A stretch of DNA of 11,625 nt, taken from Methanobacteriaceae archaeon (lineage in GTDB: Archaea > Methanobacteriota > Methanobacteria > Methanobacteriales > Methanobacteriaceae). The stretch spans positions 1-11,625 of the forward strand of contig CAAFWR010000018.1 of NCBI GenBank assembly GCA_900766745.1. The letters are read 5' to 3'. Below the pieces are notes generated by a model, which saw nothing but the letters and a program-made list of their open reading frames with translations, was not told the origin of the DNA and ran no database searches. Below are positions 1 through 6,948 of this stretch, one piece after another (the stretch's first letter is position 1; each line of letters begins with the position of its first letter). The position numbers and the translations under genes are program-made.

Positions 1-17
1 GTGTGCTCTTCCGATCT
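1..17. other. Illumina adapter remnant at contig end
   Basis: The first 17 bases, GTGTGCTCTTCCGATCT, are identical to the 3' end of the standard Illumina read-2 adapter (its reverse complement begins AGATCGGAAGAGCACAC). This is not genomic sequence. It happens to keep the valS frame open, so a naive translation adds five false residues (I-G-R-A-H) to the truncated protein. Genomic sequence begins at about base 18. Confidence 0.93.
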
Positions 18-2253
18 TATCTCCATTTTCAATAGCCTTTTCATCAATTATTCCTACTTCAGGCCATGATGATTTGTGTATTGATTCATCTGAGAAGTAC
101 TGGTAGACTTCTTCAGTAAAGAATGGTGTGATTGGTGATAATAGTTTAAGTGATGTTTCTACAACCTTCTTAAGAGTGTATTTTGCTGCGTTTCTACTTT
201 TATCAGATACATCATCATTGTATAATCTGTACTTTACAGCTTCAATATATTCATCACAGAAATCATGCCAAATGAATTTTTCAATTGAGCTAATTGTATC
301 TGCAAAGTTGTAAGTAGCATATGCTTCATCAACTTTTTTATTTAATGTGTTTAGTTTAGATAAAATCCATAAATCAACTGGTTCATATATAGATGGTTCT
401 GTAATTTCACCGTCAAATATCTGCATACTAATAAACCTAAATGCATTCCAGAATTTTCTAAGGAATTTGAAACCATGTTTAATGTCTTTCCAATCAAATG
501 CTACATCAGAACCTGGAACGCTGTTAGCAGCCCATGTTCTTAAAGGATCAGCACCATATTCTGCTATTACATCATCTGGAGCTATTACATTTCCCCTAGA
601 TTTACTCATTTTATACCCATCTTCACCAAATACCATACCATTAATTACGATATCATCAAAGGGTTTTTCCCCTTCTAAAGCTAGACAGCGAAGTGTAGTG
701 TAAAATGCCCATGTTCTAATAATATCATGGCCTTGTGGACGAATGTTGGCTGGGAAATTATCCATATAACCATCATTAGGCCATCCTGCAATAGATAATG
801 GTGAAATAGAACTATCCATCCATGTATCTAAAACGTCTTCTTCGCCAATAAATTCTTCGCAACCACATTCACAAGGATGTTTCGGTTTGTCTACAGTTGG
901 ATCAATTGGTAATTGGTCAACATCAGGTAACATTACTTTTCCACAGTCTTTACAGTACCAGACAGGAATTGGGGTTGCAAATATTCTTTGTCTTGAAATA
1001 CACCAGTCCCATTCCATTGAATCTGCCCAATTAATCATTCTGCTTTTCATGTGTTCTGGAACCCAGTTCATCTCTTCAGCAGCTTCTTTGGTTTTATCTA
1101 TTAGTTCACGTACAGCTACGAACCATTGTTTTTTAACAAGAATTTCGATAGGAGTTTTGCATCTCCAGCATTGACCTACATTCTGGTCTACAACTTCCTG
1201 TTTTAAAAGATAACCTTCATTTTTAAGGTCTTCAATAGTTTGTTTTTTACAGGTTTGTAAATCCATACCTTCATATCTTCCAGCGGCTTCAGTAAGTATT
1301 CCTTGTTCACTAATAGCATCAATAACTTCAAGATTATGTTTATTTACCCATGCTACATCAGTTTTATCCCCAAAAGTACATACCATTACTGCACCAGTAC
1401 CATATTCAGGATCAACTTCTTCGTCAGGTATGATTCTTACCTTTTGACAAGACAGAGGAACTTCCACATATTTACCGATTAAATGACCATACCTTTCATC
1501 ATCCGGATGAACTACAACAGCTACACATGCAGACATTAATTCTGGCCTGGTTGTTGCAATTAAAACACCTTCTTCATCTGGTTCTGCAACCTTACCTGAC
1601 TCTTTTGATGTAGCAATATCTTCATAGTAATCCTCACGAGCTGGCGGGAAGTTAACATAATTGAGATTTGTCTGGTTGTCAGAGTATTCAACCTCTGCAA
1701 ATGCAATAGCTGTTTCACAACGAGGACACCAGTTAACTGGGTGGATTCCCTGATAGATTAGACCTTCCTCATACATTTTTAAAAAGGAATATTGGGTTTT
1801 GTACATGTATTCAGGAGTCATTGTGATGAATTCGCGACTCCAGTCCTGTGAAAATCCTAAAGCCTGCATCTGATTCTTCATTTTAGCTATATTTTCAGTT
1901 GTAAGCTCAACACAGAATTCTCTAAATTTAGCTCTTGAAACATCATTTTTCTTGATTCCATGAGTCTCTTCCACTTTAACTTCAGTAGGAAGGCCGTGAC
2001 AATCCCATCCCTGAGTAAATAATACATCTTTACCTTTCAATCTTCTGTAACGAGCATTCATGTCAATGTAAACCCAATTTAATACATGACCTAAGTGAAT
2101 TGAACCTGTTGGGTAAGGTGGCGGAGTATCGATAATATATCTTGGTCTTGTTCCATCCCCAATGAATTTATAAATATCTTCTTCTTCCCATTTCTTTTCC
2201 CATTTCTTTTCATTTTTAAAATCATAATCTTTTGGGATTTCCTTTTGTGACAT
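1..2253 (-). CDS. valS: valine--tRNA ligase, C-terminally truncated by the contig end
   Basis: Class I aminoacyl-tRNA synthetase that charges tRNA-Val in the cytoplasm. The minus-strand frame starts at ATG 2253-2251 and stays open to the window edge; about 745 genuine codons are present, and roughly the last 150 residues of a typical archaeal ValRS (anticodon-binding end) are missing. Visible signatures are the HIGH-type motif HLGH (residues 53-56, inside PTGSIHLGH), [14 protein letters not shown] and CWRC zinc-knuckle-like pairs, the CP1 editing-domain motif [16 protein letters not shown], and KMSKS (residues 548-552). A GAGGT ribosome site lies 8 bp before the ATG. The gene has its own promoter and sits downstream of the DUF2149 operon terminator. 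The only oddity is the artificial end: the last codons come from adapter sequence. Confidence 0.96.
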   Translation of the reverse strand, partial: MSQKEIPKDYDFKNEKKWEKKWEEEDIYKFIGDGTRPRYIIDTPPPYPTGSIHLGHVLNWVYIDMNARYRRLKGKDVLFTQGWDCHGLPTEVKVEETHGIKKNDVSRAKFREFCVELTTENIAKMKNQMQALGFSQDWSREFITMTPEYMYKTQYSFLKMYEEGLIYQGIHPVNWCPRCETAIAFAEVEYSDNQTNLNYVNFPPAREDYYEDIATSKESGKVAEPDEEGVLIATTRPELMSACVAVVVHPDDERYGHLIGKYVEVPLSCQKVRIIPDEEVDPEYGTGAVMVCTFGDKTDVAWVNKHNLEVIDAISEQGILTEAAGRYEGMDLQTCKKQTIEDLKNEGYLLKQEVVDQNVGQCWRCKTPIEILVKKQWFVAVRELIDKTKEAAEEMNWVPEHMKSRMINWADSMEWDWCISRQRIFATPIPVWYCKDCGKVMLPDVDQLPIDPTVDKPKHPCECGCEEFIGEEDVLDTWMDSSISPLSIAGWPNDGYMDNFPANIRPQGHDIIRTWAFYTTLRCLALEGEKPFDDIVINGMVFGEDGYKMSKSRGNVIAPDDVIAEYGADPLRTWAANSVPGSDVAFDWKDIKHGFKFLRKFWNAFRFISMQIFDGEITEPSIYEPVDLWILSKLNTLNKKVDEAYATYNFADTISSIEKFIWHDFCDEYIEAVKYRLYNDDVSDKSRNAAKYTLKKVVETSLKLLSPITPFFTEEVYQYFSDESIHKSSWPEVGIIDEKAIENGDKIGRAH

Positions 2254-2304
2254 AATCAATGAACCTCATAAATTTTTCATATATCATATAAATATGTAAA
2301 ATAA

Positions 2305-2322
2305 AAAATTTAAAAGTTTGCA
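2305..2322 (-). promoter_or_regulatory. BRE/TATA promoter of valS
   Basis: Read on the minus strand, this is GCAAACTTTTAAATTTTT, which fits the archaeal pattern AAANN-TTTAAAT. A start about 26 bp downstream, near 2286, would give a leader of about 33 nt holding the GAGGTT ribosome site (2262-2267). A second TATA-like element (ATTTATATGA, 2284-2293) is closer, but would put the start next to the ribosome site. Confidence 0.45.
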
Positions 2323-2367
2323 TTTTCACAAAGGAATTTGTCTTATGAAAAAATAAGTTATAGCTAT

Positions 2368-2400
2368 AAAAAAAAGAGATTGAAGGAGTTTAACCTTCAA
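2368..2400 (-). terminator. hairpin plus U-tract terminator of the DUF2162/ExbB/DUF2149 operon
   Basis: On the minus strand, TTGAAGG (2400-2394) pairs perfectly with CCTTCAA (2386-2380) around a 7-nt loop, and is followed by TCTC and eight T residues. The TAA stop codon of the DUF2149 gene (2392-2390) lies in the loop, so the last codons form the 5' arm of the stem. It separates this operon from valS. Confidence 0.75.
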
Positions 2401-2725
2401 CTAAAATCAGTTTGCCTGTCGATGGATCTTTATAGACTTTACCCATCTCAGTATACCCTTGTCCTGAGCTATTGGAAACATCAGGTGCATCATCCAGTTC
2501 CTCACCCTGGTTAACTTCACTAACCTGTTTCATAGCTTCCATAGTCTTCTGTTTTTCCTCTTGAGACATGTCTGAAAATATTACTCCCTGCATATTCCAA
2601 CTCATTACTACGAAGATAAGGAAGCCTACAGCAATTACAAGCATTGCATCAACAAGGTTTGATGTTCCAGCCATAGGATCTTCTTCCTGGCGATCCCTAC
2701 GTCTTCTATATTTTCTTCTTACCAT
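2390..2725 (-). CDS. DUF2149 protein, ExbD-like single-TM partner
   Basis: A 111-residue protein with a very basic N-terminus (RRKYRRRR), one membrane span at about residues 22-43, and an acidic, polar extracytoplasmic tail ending in YTEMGKVYKDPSTGKLILVE, which I recognise as the conserved end of the DUF2149 family. The start of the span, N23-L-V-D26-A-M-L-V, resembles the ExbD/TolR segment whose single membrane Asp carries protons, and D26 falls at nearly the same place as ExbD Asp25. It follows the ExbB-like gene by 12 bp, with a GTGAT ribosome site before the ATG. The family is known in methanogens but has no defined function. The ExbD-like role is inferred from the Asp and the operon. Unlike typical ExbD, the periplasmic domain is short (about 65 residues). 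Confidence 0.85.
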   Translation of the reverse strand: MVRRKYRRRRDRQEEDPMAGTSNLVDAMLVIAVGFLIFVVMSWNMQGVIFSDMSQEEKQKTMEAMKQVSEVNQGEELDDAPDVSNSSGQGYTEMGKVYKDPSTGKLILVEG

Positions 2726-2737
2726 AAAGAATCACTT

Positions 2738-3382
2738 TTATCTATTCATATAATCTAGAACTGCATCAGACAGTGCATCCAAGTCGGATATGTATTTATC
2801 ATACCATCCTCTTCTGATTTTGGATATTACATAACATAATGCACCACAACCTATACCAACAATAGTAGTGTTAAATGCTACAGTTAAAGACTGTGCAAGA
2901 ACATTGATATCCCCAGAGCCTAAAGCTGCAAGACCAGGACCCATTGGAATCAAAGTACCCATCAAACCTAAAGTAGGACCAATACGAGTAATAATATCAG
3001 TTTTTTCTAAGGACTTGTCAATTTTTTCTTCCTCATTTTCAACTAGCTTACGGGCCAATGCCTCTCTTGAAAACTTATCCAAATCTCCAGTTTCTGCCAT
3101 TTCAGTTAAAACCCTTTTTTGAGATTTTGGAATGTTCATGTTTCCAATAATATTTATTAAATCTTCTGTTGAGCTAGCTGAACTAATGCTGAATATCCCA
3201 TCTGAAACTGTTTTAACACTGACTTTCTTTCTTGAGGTATATTCTGAAATAAATCCTCCAAGAACTACAATTGAGATAATCACTAAAATTAATAGAATAA
3301 TAAGTACAGGAATTGATAGGCTTTGTGAAATCACATCCAATGTTCCTGTTAAATATTCACTTCCGGGAATTGTTGAATTCAT
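2738..3382 (-). CDS. MotA/TolQ/ExbB proton channel family protein
   Basis: A 214-residue integral membrane protein with the ExbB/TolQ layout: a first span at about residues 22-46, a long cytoplasmic segment rich in charged residues (about 50-130), then two spans at about 132-155 and 165-188. The conserved family core is clear in GPTLGLMGTL (135-144), followed by IPMGPGLAALGSGD, and Thr172/Thr173 in the last span, which matches the proton-path region of the family. It lies between the DUF2162 gene (15-bp gap) and the ExbD-like DUF2149 gene (12-bp gap), with a GGTGATT ribosome site 4 bp before ATG. ExbB-type proteins form proton-driven pentamers with ExbD-type partners, so a complex with the next gene product is likely. 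Its target is unknown: this lineage has no TonB or outer membrane. Confidence 0.88.
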   Translation of the reverse strand: MNSTIPGSEYLTGTLDVISQSLSIPVLIILLILVIISIVVLGGFISEYTSRKKVSVKTVSDGIFSISSASSTEDLINIIGNMNIPKSQKRVLTEMAETGDLDKFSREALARKLVENEEEKIDKSLEKTDIITRIGPTLGLMGTLIPMGPGLAALGSGDINVLAQSLTVAFNTTIVGIGCGALCYVISKIRRGWYDKYISDLDALSDAVLDYMNR

Positions 3383-3397
3383 AAATAATCACCATTT

Positions 3398-4123
3398 TTA
3401 TCTTAAAAGACTCTCTCCTTCTTTGTTCAAGAATATTCCTACAATAACCAGAAGCACAACAAACACAATAAATGCGATAATAGTATCAGGGGAAGATAGA
3501 GAAAGTCCTTCTGATCCATTTGAAAGAATATTTATAATATTTGGAATTACAATTGAAGATAATAAGAAATAAGCACCTAAAAATAGCATGAAATTTCCTA
3601 AGACAATAGGATAAGGTTTTTTGATAACTTTAACTATAACATTTGAAGCAAAATAAGTCACGAGCATTACCAAAACCAATGCAATAGAGACAATTACACT
3701 TAAATGAAAAGAACCCATTCCAATAGCCGGACCCACAATCAGAATACTAGCTACAATTGATCCAAAACAACATGGGCAAGGAGCTATAATAGCCATACTG
3801 GTAGCTTTGCTTGTATTTTTTCCATGAACTTTCCATTCTCTAATTGTTAAAAGACCTGCAGTAATCATTACAGTAGCCATAGCAATGTAGAATAAGGTAT
3901 TGTATGAGTAAATAGCTGTAACAATCTGATCTGAAAACATAGAGGCAATACTGGAAATTATTAAAACACCAGCACCATAACAGATACAGATAATTGCAAA
4001 TAATTTTTTAGACAAATTAGCCATTCCAGAAGCAAGTCCTATTTTAACTCCGAAAACAAGGACTGCTGCAAGAATACCAAATTGCCATAACATATTCATT
4101 ATATCCATTTTCTTAAACCCCAT
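3398..4123 (-). CDS. DUF2162 family putative membrane transporter
   Basis: A 241-residue polytopic membrane protein with six or seven spans (about residues 13-33, 43-63, 70-93, 109-131, 140-165, 173-196 and 214-232). I recognise it as DUF2162, a methanogen family annotated as a putative transporter, from the FGILAAVLVFGVKIGLASG start and the MAIIAPCPCCFGS segment. The C116-P-C-C119 cluster at the start of a span, together with C46/C48, suggests metal handling or thiol chemistry; that is inference. It is first in the operon with the ExbB- and ExbD-like genes, so the three probably act together. The start is uncertain: ATG 4123 has no ribosome site, and ATGs at 4108 and 4099 are in frame. The two upstream TATA-like elements would put transcription starts at about 4122 or 4107, consistent with a leaderless message from either ATG. 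Confidence 0.82.
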   Translation of the reverse strand: MGFKKMDIMNMLWQFGILAAVLVFGVKIGLASGMANLSKKLFAIICICYGAGVLIISSIASMFSDQIVTAIYSYNTLFYIAMATVMITAGLLTIREWKVHGKNTSKATSMAIIAPCPCCFGSIVASILIVGPAIGMGSFHLSVIVSIALVLVMLVTYFASNVIVKVIKKPYPIVLGNFMLFLGAYFLLSSIVIPNIINILSNGSEGLSLSSPDTIIAFIVFVVLLVIVGIFLNKEGESLLR

Positions 4124-4129
4124 TAATAT

Positions 4130-4155
4130 TATATAAAAACAAGTAAATAAATCTT
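4130..4155 (-). promoter_or_regulatory. promoter region of the DUF2162 operon (two TATA-like boxes)
   Basis: On the minus strand there is AAAGATTTATTTA (about 4156-4144) and, closer in, TTTATATAA (4137-4129). Using the usual spacing of about 26 bp, they predict starts near 4122 and 4107. These coincide with the candidate start codons 4123 and 4108, so either choice implies a leaderless or nearly leaderless transcript. Confidence 0.45.
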
Positions 4156-4613
4156 TAAAAAAAATAAAAAAAAATTGAGTCCAATAATGAGGATTAATTT
4201 AATGAATAATTTTAGATTTTCATAATTTACCATTAATAATAGCTCTAATGAAATTATACCATTAAATATTAATTAAAATAGAGCTAATGAACTATAAAAA
4301 TAATAATTAAATATAATTCCATTTGAAAAAATCTGGATCTTTTTATCTATAAATCAAACATGATTTATTATATATAAATATACTTGAGAAATAAAATCAT
4401 CACCAATAAATCAAATAACTGTAAAATATATATCAAAAATTACAGAAGCATATTGATTTTTAAGATTAGCTATAGATTCAAGTATGGTAATTTTGACTAT
4501 AAAGATATCCTATATCCAATATGGGAAGAATACTGCCATAAAATCCATCATTACTAGATCAAATACAGAAAATTACAAATTACTAATTTTTAATTCTCGT
4601 TTTTTATAGATAA

Positions 4614-4625
4614 CTATATTATAAA
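4614..4625 (+). promoter_or_regulatory. TATA box of the membrane protein/pheT transcript
   Basis: TATATTATAAAT lies about 55 bp before the ATG at 4676. A start about 26 bp downstream, near 4646, would give a leader of about 30 nt holding the weak AGGA ribosome site (4661-4664). This is the only good promoter candidate for pheT, which would then be read from it as the second gene. Confidence 0.4.
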
Positions 4626-4675
4626 TAATAACTATATTCTTACTTATTTATTGATTCAAAAGGACTGTAAAAATA

Positions 4676-5038
4676 ATGGAATTATTATGGTTTTATATTG
4701 CACTTGTACTAGCTATAAGTGATATCATTCATACACAGATTGTCTGGAAGCTTTTTAGCAATTTCTACATCTTATTTGGAGGAATTGTATATAATTCTGT
4801 TGACTCAAATATAACCGCATGGTTAATTCACGAATTATTAGAAGCATTATTCCACTTTTTAGTGTTGTCAGCTGTATTTTTAAGTTTTAGAGTAGGAATT
4901 TTAGCTGCTTTTATTCATCTAATCATAGATATAACTCATACATTATTCTTCAGTAATGTTAAAATGAATGAAGCAGAGCATAGAGCATTACATTTTGTAA
5001 TCGAATCAATATTCTTTATGGCGATATATGGAATTTAG
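4676..5038 (+). CDS. small polytopic membrane protein with conserved-looking His/Asp/Glu residues, coupled to pheT
   Basis: I do not recognise a named family. The 120-residue protein has about four hydrophobic segments (residues 3-18, 27-42, 54-71, 73-92) and an amphipathic or membrane C-terminus (105-119). Polar residues of metal-site type recur within or next to the spans: D16 and H19; H52-E53, E56 and H60; H81, D85 and H88; E101-H102, H106 and E110. The segment HLIIDITHT resembles the HLxxDxxT motif of membrane-bound metal-dependent hydrolases (DUF457/YdjM type), and EHRALHF faintly resembles their HR-x-x-x-H motif, though the order differs. The stop codon overlaps the pheT ribosome site, so the two genes are co-transcribed. 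An AGGA site 11 bp upstream supports the ATG. A metal-dependent membrane enzyme is possible but unproven. Confidence 0.75.
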   Translation: MELLWFYIALVLAISDIIHTQIVWKLFSNFYILFGGIVYNSVDSNITAWLIHELLEALFHFLVLSAVFLSFRVGILAAFIHLIIDITHTLFFSNVKMNEAEHRALHFVIESIFFMAIYGI

Positions 5039-5043
5039 GAGGA
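5037..5043 (+). promoter_or_regulatory. pheT ribosome binding site overlapping the upstream stop codon
   Basis: AGGAGGA shares its first two bases with the TAG stop (5036-5038) of the membrane protein gene and stands 8 bp before the pheT ATG at 5052. This is the strongest ribosome site in the plus-strand pair. It implies translational coupling between the small membrane protein and PheT. Confidence 0.8.
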
Positions 5044-5051
5044 ACTATTAA

Positions 5052-6704
5052 ATGCCAGTTATTACATTCAAATATCAAGATTTAAAAGATTTAGGAATAG
5101 ATATGGAACAAGATGAATTAATAGACACATTACCAATGATGGCAAGTGATATTGAAGACTTTAATGATGAGGAGATTAAAGTAGAGTTCTTCCCGAACCG
5201 TCCAGATAATCTTTCAGTAGAAGGAGTAGCCAGATCATTTAAAGGATTTATAGGTCAAGAAATAGGTCTTCCAGAATATGAAGTAGAAGAATCTGGAGAA
5301 ACTGTAGAAGTAGATAAAGATGTGGGAGATATTAGACCATATATCGGATTTGCAAAAATTGAAAATGTTGATTTAAGCGGTGATAAACTTAAATATGTCA
5401 TGGATTTTCAAGAAAACCTTCACTGGGTAATTGGTCGTGACCGTAAGAAGGTAGCTATTGGTATTCATAATTCTGATGTTGTAGAAGCTCCATACAAATA
5501 TATTGCCACTGGAAAAGACGAAAATTCATTTATAGCTCTTGAAACAGATGCGCCTATGACTCCTGAAGAAATATTAAAAGAACATGAAAAAGGAGTTAAA
5601 TATGCTCATCTAATTGAAGATTATGATAAATATCCTTTAATTCTTGATAAAAACAATAATGTTCTTTCAATGCCACCAATTATTAATGGAGAACTTACCA
5701 AACTAACTGAAGATGTTAAAAACATTATTGTAGATGTAACTGGAACTGATGAAAAAGCAGTTAAACAAACCTTAAATATAATCTGTAGCTCATTTGCAGA
5801 AGTAGGTGGGAAAATAAAAAGTATGGAAGTAGTATACAATGATAAAACCGTTGTAACACCAGATTTAACACCTCAAGTTGGGGAAGTCCATGTTGATGTA
5901 GCTAATGAATTAATCGGCGGAACTGACTTGAATGCAGAAGACATCAAAGAACTATTGTTAAAAGCAAGATTTAATAGTGATATCCTTGATGAAAACACTT
6001 TGAAAGTTTACATTCCATCTTACAGAACAGATATTCTCCATGAAGTGGATATTGTTGAAAATATAGCTATCCAATATAGAATTAAAGAAATAAATGGAGA
6101 ATTGCCAAATGTTGCAACTGTAGCTTATCCACATAAATGGTTTACCTCAGAAAAGCTTATAAGAGAAGTTATGGTCGGATTAGGATTCCAAGAAGTAATG
6201 AGTCTCATGCTTACTAGTGAAACTGCCCATTATGAAAAAATGCTTCAAGAGGAAGAAGATCATGTGCAGGTAGCTAGACCTATTACAATTGAAGGAACTA
6301 TGATTAGAACTAGCTTAATTAACAGTTTAATGGAATTTTTAGAAAACAACAAACATGAAGATTTACCTCAAAAAATCTTTGAGATTGGAGATGTTCTTTA
6401 TTTAGATGATTCAACTGAAAATAAAACTACTACGTCTAAAAAATTAGCTGGTTTGATTTGTCATTCAGCAGCGAATTTTACTGAAATCAAATCTGTTATA
6501 ACCAGTATTCTTGAAAATTTAGGATATAGTATGGAAAGCTCCGATAGTGATAATCCAACATTCATTCCTGGAAGAGTAGCTAATGTTTACGGCAAATCTA
6601 TAAATGGCGATATTCAGGGATTCTATGGCGAGATTTCACCAGAAGTCATTACTAATTTTACATTAGATTATCCAGTTATTGGATTCGAAATAGAATTTTT
6701 ATAA
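5052..6704 (+). CDS. pheT: phenylalanine--tRNA ligase beta subunit (archaeal type)
   Basis: Beta subunit of the (alpha-beta)2 PheRS that charges tRNA-Phe. At 550 residues it is the short archaeal/eukaryotic form: it has no EMAP-like tRNA-binding domain at the N-terminus and no FDX-ACB domain at the C-terminus, unlike the roughly 800-residue bacterial form. Domains in order are an N-terminal domain containing FFPNRPDNLSVEGVARSFKGF (about 46-66), the B3/4 editing domain (about 95-260), the B5 domain (about 270-345; PSYRTDILHEVDIVEN), and a catalytic-like core (about 355-550; GLGFQEVMSLMLTSE and EIGDVLY). The ATG is preceded by a good ribosome site that overlaps the upstream stop. pheS is not in the window. 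The gene ends in a hairpin plus U-tract terminator that includes its stop codon. Confidence 0.97.
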   Translation: MPVITFKYQDLKDLGIDMEQDELIDTLPMMASDIEDFNDEEIKVEFFPNRPDNLSVEGVARSFKGFIGQEIGLPEYEVEESGETVEVDKDVGDIRPYIGFAKIENVDLSGDKLKYVMDFQENLHWVIGRDRKKVAIGIHNSDVVEAPYKYIATGKDENSFIALETDAPMTPEEILKEHEKGVKYAHLIEDYDKYPLILDKNNNVLSMPPIINGELTKLTEDVKNIIVDVTGTDEKAVKQTLNIICSSFAEVGGKIKSMEVVYNDKTVVTPDLTPQVGEVHVDVANELIGGTDLNAEDIKELLLKARFNSDILDENTLKVYIPSYRTDILHEVDIVENIAIQYRIKEINGELPNVATVAYPHKWFTSEKLIREVMVGLGFQEVMSLMLTSETAHYEKMLQEEEDHVQVARPITIEGTMIRTSLINSLMEFLENNKHEDLPQKIFEIGDVLYLDDSTENKTTTSKKLAGLICHSAANFTEIKSVITSILENLGYSMESSDSDNPTFIPGRVANVYGKSINGDIQGFYGEISPEVITNFTLDYPVIGFEIEFL

Positions 6705-6729
6705 AATTCTATAATATTTCTCTTTTTTT
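6691..6729 (+). terminator. pheT hairpin plus U-tract terminator
   Basis: TAGAATTTT (6691-6699) and AAAATTCTA (6703-6711) form a perfect 9-bp stem around a 3-base loop, TAT (6700-6702), and are followed by a T-rich run (6717-6729, seven Ts at the end). The pheT TAA stop (6702-6704) begins in the loop, so the last codons form the stem. Confidence 0.7.
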
Positions 6730-6754
6730 GTAAAATTGCTTTGAAATGATAATA

Positions 6755-6783
6755 TTGACCTCTAATTACAAAAATAAGGTCAA
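6755..6783. repeat. inverted repeat TTGACCT / AGGTCAA upstream of the RNA promoter
   Basis: Two perfect 7-base arms (6755-6761 and 6777-6783) are separated by 15 AT-rich bases. The repeat ends 9 bp before the BRE/TATA element at 6793, where an archaeal activator or repressor could bind. It could also simply form a weak hairpin. There is no direct evidence of function. Confidence 0.35.
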
Positions 6784-6792
6784 ATAAACGAT

Positions 6793-6806
6793 AAACTTTA
6801 AATATA
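6793..6806 (+). promoter_or_regulatory. strong BRE/TATA promoter in the pheT-yjbQ convergent gap
   Basis: AAACTTTAAATATA is a near-ideal archaeal BRE plus TATA element. Placed about 26 bp downstream, the start falls at about 6827-6828, exactly where the first GC-rich hairpin begins. No protein-coding gene starts on the plus strand here, so the promoter points to a non-coding transcript. Confidence 0.5.
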
Positions 6807-6827
6807 CGACCATATAAATAGTATTTT

Positions 6828-6925
6828 GTGGACTTACCCCCGTTCACACAATAAAAATAAAAAAATTTAGTAAAAGATAAATTATATGGTGCGGTTGGTC
6901 AAGTTCAGTCACTTGGCCAACGCGG
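6828..6925 (+). ncRNA. candidate small structured RNA with two GC-rich hairpins
   Basis: In this strongly AT-rich context two GC-rich islands stand out. Hairpin 1 has arms TGTGGAC (6827-6833) and GTTCACA (6842-6848) around loop TTACCCCC. Hairpin 2 has arms GTTGGTCAAG (6894-6903) and CTTGGCCAAC (6912-6921), ten pairs with one wobble, around loop TTCAGTCA. Both loops are 8 nt. A strong promoter predicts a start at the base of hairpin 1. GC-rich islands in AT-rich archaeal genomes are a known mark of structured RNAs. I do not recognise an RNA family: no tRNA fold and no C/D or H/ACA boxes are seen. Alternatives are a 3'-UTR structure of the convergent yjbQ gene, or a 17-codon peptide (ATG 6886 to TGA 6939), which is less likely because its codons are unusually GC-rich and it lacks a ribosome site. 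Confidence 0.4.
6852..6865 (-). terminator. possible U-tract terminator of yjbQ
   Basis: On the minus strand this is TTTTTTTATTTTTA, about 85 nt beyond the yjbQ stop. The GC-rich hairpin at 6894-6921 comes before it, but about 30 nt away, so it is not a classic hairpin-tail unit. It is the first T-run downstream of yjbQ. Confidence 0.35.
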
Positions 6926-6948
6926 AAATTAATAATTGACTATTTCTA

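Larger units (their letters stand above)
4124..4675. other. 552-bp AT-rich divergent intergenic region
   Basis: This gap separates the DUF2162 operon (minus) from the membrane protein/pheT pair (plus). Promoters sit at both edges. The middle holds no confident gene. Plus-strand frames include one open from TTG 4384 to TAG 4557 without an ATG, and a 41-codon ATG frame at 4484-4609; neither has a ribosome site or recognisable similarity. The stretch is very rich in A and T with no obvious repeat array. Confidence 0.6.

Noticed and set aside
128..1174. Plus-strand open frames of 61, 118 and 95 codons at 128-313, 347-703 and 887-1174
   Set aside because: All lie antisense to valS, have no ribosome site or recognisable domain, and translate into composition typical of shadow frames.
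2868..3572. Plus-strand frames of 84 and 146 codons opposite the ExbB and DUF2162 genes
   Set aside because: They are complements of membrane-protein coding sequence, which often stays open; the minus-strand products have clear family motifs.
4236..4287. Inverted 8-mers TAGCTCTA-like arms in the divergent gap
   Set aside because: Short arms separated by about 40 bases in very AT-rich sequence, with no promoter or gene edge placed to use them.
6828..6925. GC-rich region considered as a tRNA or box C/D or H/ACA guide RNA
   Set aside because: No cloverleaf or T-loop sequence, no RUGAUGA/CUGA boxes, and no ACA tail at the right distance from a stem.
6886..6939. 17-codon ATG frame (MVRLVKFSHLANAEINN) across the GC-rich hairpin
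   Set aside because: No ribosome site, and it uses CGG, GTC, GCC and GCG codons unlike the neighbouring genes; the base composition is better explained by the stem.
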